Source: Auricularia sp. M13 | Taxonomy: Eukaryota > Basidiomycota > Agaricomycetes > Auriculariales > Auriculariaceae | Direction: 5' to 3' | NCBI GenBank assembly: GCA_037042915.1 | Contig: CM073194.1 | Coordinates: 1,302,001 to 1,366,000 of the forward strand | Length of the DNA stretch: 64,000 bases | Shown: positions 60,392 through 64,000 of the stretch, piece after piece | Numbering within the stretch: the first letter of the stretch is position 1 | Layout of the letters: each line of letters begins with the position of its first letter | The notes under the pieces: generated by a model | The model's database searches: none | What the model saw: the letters and a program-made list of their open reading frames with translations, nothing else | Told to the model about the DNA's origin: nothing | Made by a program: the position numbers and the translations under genes

Positions 60392-61516
60392 CCTAGCTGG
60401 GGCTGCACCTACAAAATCGGTCATCATTCCCACCCCTGCAGAGGAAGGCCCGCTCGCACCGCTGAATTTTTATGGTCCTCACAGTCATTCCCGTGAACCG
60501 TTTCAGGCCGCTTCGCCATCGCCGCTCACCAGCATGAGAGCTGACGACGTGGCACAATGAAGTCATCGCGCACAGATCGATAGCTGGAGCTCGACACCGA
60601 CCGAAGTCGTTGACCTTACACCATCGGCTCTTGGCAAAGAGAAATGCGCTGCAAGCGCTTTCGGCCGTGGGTTTACTCGAGGCGTGGCCCCGATTTCGTT
60701 CCCGAGTCTCAAGTTATACAACCTCCGTAGAGCTACACGGCTCGCTAGGAGGCCACAGCTTCAGCGAATCCGTGACTCTGATGCCTGGAGATATCCATCT
60801 ATGGTTGGGGAAAGGGTATGTAGCTGCCTGACTCGGAGGCGCGAGGATGGGGAAGAGATCGAACACGGATTTCGGACTCAGTGGCTCCATTCTTGCCCTT
60901 CCATTCTCTCCCTTCCCCTCCGACCTTCGAGAAAGCTCACGCGACGCCCCCCATGGCGTCTATCAGGACTCGGTTACTCTGAAACACGCATCACGTTTCA
61001 GTGAAGTCTCGAACTTTGCTTACATGCACGGCGTTCTGCCCCTGGGGGCCTGAGGCCTCGGCGCCTGCTCCTGCAGCCTTTCAACCCACAGTTTCCAGGT
61101 TGTCTGATCACGGCGATATCACCGCTTGCTGCCCTTCCTCGTGAATACTAGCTGGCTTGCGTCGTTAAGCGCTTTCAGCACACCAGCCTCCCCCTCGCCG
61201 CTCGAACAGGCGCGGGAACCTGTACGTCTTGCTTTGGTCTAAACATCGGGGTCTGCACAATATACCCGCCTCCTCGTGTTTGAACGGCTCTCAGTCTGAC
61301 AGGTGGGAGCAGTTTATCCGCTCGCATTCTCTCTGACCATCTACTTCGCACTGTGCACTTGACAGAACTCACGGACAGACGATTTGAACGGGTTCAGAGG
61401 TATCAAGGTGTATAAGGAATAAATACGTGTAAAATGAAAAAGCTACGCAATGGGCCGTATCCGTTTCTTCATGAAATTCTTTGCTTCGCGAGTTGAAGGA
61501 GAAAAGACGAGCCGTT
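60392..61516. other. Intergenic stretch of 1.1 kb
   Basis: Short frames only, with no family motif. The CTCGTGAATACTAGC words near 61138 resemble those at 46452, perhaps an old dispersed repeat. Confidence 0.3.
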
Positions 61517-62943
61517 TTAGAGGCTGTCGAGGTACGGGCGCATGGCCTTGCGGAAGGCGCCGCCGTTGAACTCGTCCCAGTTGATGGACCAGGTCATGAT
61601 GCCGCGGAAGTCGGGGTACGGGCCAGCCTTGGTCTTGTACGAGCCGCAGTTGGAGCCCTTGGTGATGCAGTCAATGGCAGCCTGGAGCTGGGTCGTGTCG
61701 ATGTAGCCGTTGCCGGCGCCAGTGGACGAGGGCGCGCCGAAGCCGACCTGGTCGGGGCGCAGCGGCGGGAACTTCTTGTCGGCCTTGCCACCGACGTTGA
61801 AGCCGTTGAGCAGGATGTCGGACATCGCGACGTGGAAGTCGGACGAGCCCATGTTCTGCGCGGTGCCGTCGAGGTCGTTGATCGGGCCCGAGTTGTAGTC
61901 TTGCACGTGCAGGATCGTGAGCTCGTCGCGCAGAGCGTGGATGACGGGGATGAAGGAGCCCGCGCGCGGGTCCTGACCGCCGAAGTCTCCGGAGCCGTAG
62001 AACGTCGCGGCGAGCTGGACGAAGAACGTCTCCGGCGCCATCGTCAGCGCGAAGTTGTCGCCGTACTTGCCCTTAAGCGTCTTGAGGGCCGAGATTAGGT
62101 TGACGACGACGGCCGTCTTCGGGTTTTCGAAGTCGGTGTCGCCGGTATCGAGGTGCATAGACTGGCCCCTGCGCGAAAAGTTAATAAATGGACTGTGCAT
62201 GCCAGGCATTCACGCACTCGAAGTCAATGTCGATGCCAGTAAGGCCGTACTTGTCGATGATTCCACCGACGGTCTCGACGAACTTGTCGCGGGCAGCCTC
62301 GGTTTCAAGGCGGACCTGTCCCTTCTCACCACCGATGGAGAGCTGGACGAGCTTGCCCTTGGACACCTTGTCCTTGACGGCGGCAATGAACTCCTCCTCG
62401 GACTCAACGTTCGGGCACTCGGTCTGCCTGAAATCGAAATTCAATAGACTGTTCGAGCTGTTATGCTGAAGCTACTCACGGGCACATGTGGTACATGATG
62501 TTGCCAGTCTCAGGCGAGTCGGGCTCGCCGAAAGACAGGTTGATCACGTCCCAGTCGTCAGACACATCCTTGAGCGGGATGTAGCCTGCACCGTTCGCGA
62601 AGCTCGAGTGCAGGTAGCCGATGAGAGCGTGCTTCTTCAGGCCAGCGACGCCTCCTCCGCCGGAGGATCCGCCACCCGACGGCGGCGGCGGCGCGGGGGT
62701 CTCCGCGGGCGGGGCGGGCTCCGAAGACGGCGGGGCCGGGGCAGGCTCGGACGACGGCGGGGCTGGCTCGGGCTCCGGAGTCGGAGTCGGGGCAGGGGGA
62801 GCCGGCGCAGGCGTCGTGGTCGGTGGGGCGGGCGCCTGGCATTGGCGCTTCGCGACACCGGGGCGGGTCGCGTTGAACGGTGCGGCGGCCGAAAAGCCAG
62901 CGAGCATGAGCACGCCGGCCGCAGACAGAACGGACGTCTTCAT
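61517..62943 (-). CDS. Secreted GH18 chitinase with Pro-rich linker
   Basis: Exons 62943-62480, 62427-62218 and 62168-61517 join in phase (introns 52 and 49 nt). A signal peptide (MKTSVLSAAGVLMLAGFSAA) is followed by a Pro/Ala/Glu/Ser-rich linker of about 70 residues and a Gly-rich spacer. The GH18 barrel begins KHALIGYLHSSF, with VQLSIGG on strand 3 and the catalytic DGIDIDFE-type motif as GIDIDFE on strand 4, where Glu is the acid/base. It continues with ALTMAPETFFVQ, LHVQDYNSGP, and MTWSINWDEFNGG on strand 8. The protein is about 440 residues. Chitinases of this type act outside the cell on chitin in fungal walls or prey. No chitin-binding module is visible; the linker at the N-terminus may be a remnant of one or a site for O-glycosylation. 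Confidence 0.9.
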
Positions 62944-64000
62944 CGCGCGAAGAAAAAAGAAATAAAAGGAAGAAAGTGAAGTAAAGGTCGCAAAGAGCGC
63001 GAAGAGAAAGAGAAGGGCGGTTTGGGAAGGCCATGTGGAATCGCAGCACGCGGTTTAAGTAGTCCGGTCACTGCCAGCGGTGATGCGATGAGCATCGCAA
63101 CGCCCGCCATCACCGTGCCTCCACAGCATGATGCATGCCGGCAAAGAACAGCTGGCGCTCTGCGCGACTACACCGGTTAGGAATTTGGTTCGAACGCGCA
63201 GCTGAGGAAAAGACAAATGGACTCTGCGAAGACGACCGCAACCACAACATAGATCCGATCCCAGAGAACCGTTGTGGAAATTTGCCAAATGACAGTCTCC
63301 TTATAGAATTTGATATCGCTGTTGTGAGAGTATCAGGAGAACTGTGGCGTGTGCTTAGTGTCCAGAAAATCGGTCGAGATGAAGTGGCTGGACGAGGAGG
63401 TACGCATTTGCCAGAACCTACCGAATGGCACGTACCACAGAGTAAATCTTTGCATCACGACGTGGACACTGGACGCCGAGGGCAGTGAGCAGGCCTCTGC
63501 ATCATCTAGCCGCTGCGGTGGCGATGGGTCAACACTGGGTCAACAGCGGTCCCCGTCATTCTCATGTTGCGGTATTTGTGTCTACCTTGCGCTCTGTTGG
63601 GATGCATTTGTAAGGCCGAGACCGGTTGATACGACAGGCAAGCAACAGGAGGCTTCAGGTAGACGGCTTGTCGTTGAGTTTAGTTTGAATGATCCCTGAA
63701 ATGCCCTGACGGCGGGCTGCAATGTTTCCGCCAGCATAGATTCTGGCCTGAGGGTTTGGAGGCGCATGGAACGCAAGGTGACGCCGCCGAGGGACCAGGC
63801 GTGTGTTTGTATGAAAAGACAAGAGTGCGTGCCTCAGCCGCTTTTTGCCGGCTGTCCTCTGACTCTTTCTCAGCGGTCTTGCCGCAAGTTGTGCCATATT
63901 CGAGGCCCACAGTAGACCACTTCGCCCAGGATCACACTGTTCTACTCCTTCCGAAACAAAATCAACTGGAATACCAGTCCGCGGGGCGAATTTCCGAACA
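62944..64000. other. Right edge, no gene recognised
   Basis: The chitinase promoter lies at the left, with an AG-rich 5' leader (CT-rich on the minus strand). A plus-strand frame at 63349-63699 and minus-strand frames at 63655-63910 are open but carry no known motif and no clear splice structure. Confidence 0.35.

Noticed and set aside
61481-62979. Long plus-strand frames opposite the chitinase
   Set aside because: Mirror frames of a GC-rich gene with clear GH18 motifs on the minus strand.

Overview
The window is nuclear DNA of a filamentous basidiomycete, most likely an agaricomycete. Genes are dense and cut by many short GT-AG introns, mostly 45-70 nt. Promoters often carry TATA boxes. Families typical of this class are present: a Clp1-like sexual-development protein, a FunK1-type kinase, secreted GH5 and GH18 glycosidases, a PIN-like (AEC) transporter and an F-box/LRR remnant. 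No rRNA, tRNA, CRISPR or virus-derived element was recognised.

Layout. 0-8.2 kb: the 3' part of a HIT-family hydrolase; zinc-module protein A (minus); a broken CorA-type Mg transporter gene carrying a hAT-type MITE; a CCCH+RING protein with a C-terminal hydrophobic anchor. 8.6-16.3 kb: a large BEACH-WD40 protein. 17-18.6 kb: Clp1-like protein. 20-23.5 kb: GH5 cellulase and an old-yellow-enzyme oxidoreductase. 23.5-26.5 kb: a gene-poor stretch. 26.5-29.3 kb: the alpha subunit of methylcrotonoyl-CoA carboxylase. 29.9-43.8 kb: an accessory island with a FunK1-like kinase, zinc-module protein B, a decayed kinase, two tail-anchored CCCH proteins, a chimeric zinc-module ORF and an intact copy of the kinase. 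44.9-50.6 kb: a low-complexity Gly/Tyr/His-rich protein, a MITE-interrupted ORF, the AEC transporter and an F-box relic. 50.7-54.4 kb: a chromodomain plus coiled-coil protein. 56.4-58.3 kb: zinc-module protein C. 59.5-63 kb: a hypothetical gene and a GH18 chitinase.

The main novelty is a paralogous family of putative regulatory proteins: acidic or low-complexity N-terminal half, C-terminal pair of CxxC...H...C zinc modules. Its members share a 30-bp block downstream of the stop codon (four copies) and an upstream motif just before the TATA box (three copies). A block covering the C-terminal half of one member and a neighbouring kinase gene was duplicated from about 34-37 kb to 41.2-43.8 kb. 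The junction fused it to a copy of the 3' end of the AEC transporter gene, giving an intact chimeric ORF. The zinc-module family and a CCCH family with C-terminal membrane anchors occur near each other twice.

Central metabolism here (leucine catabolism by MCC, HIT hydrolase) and secreted wall/cellulose enzymes look ordinary. All functions are read from motifs by eye; no database search was run.
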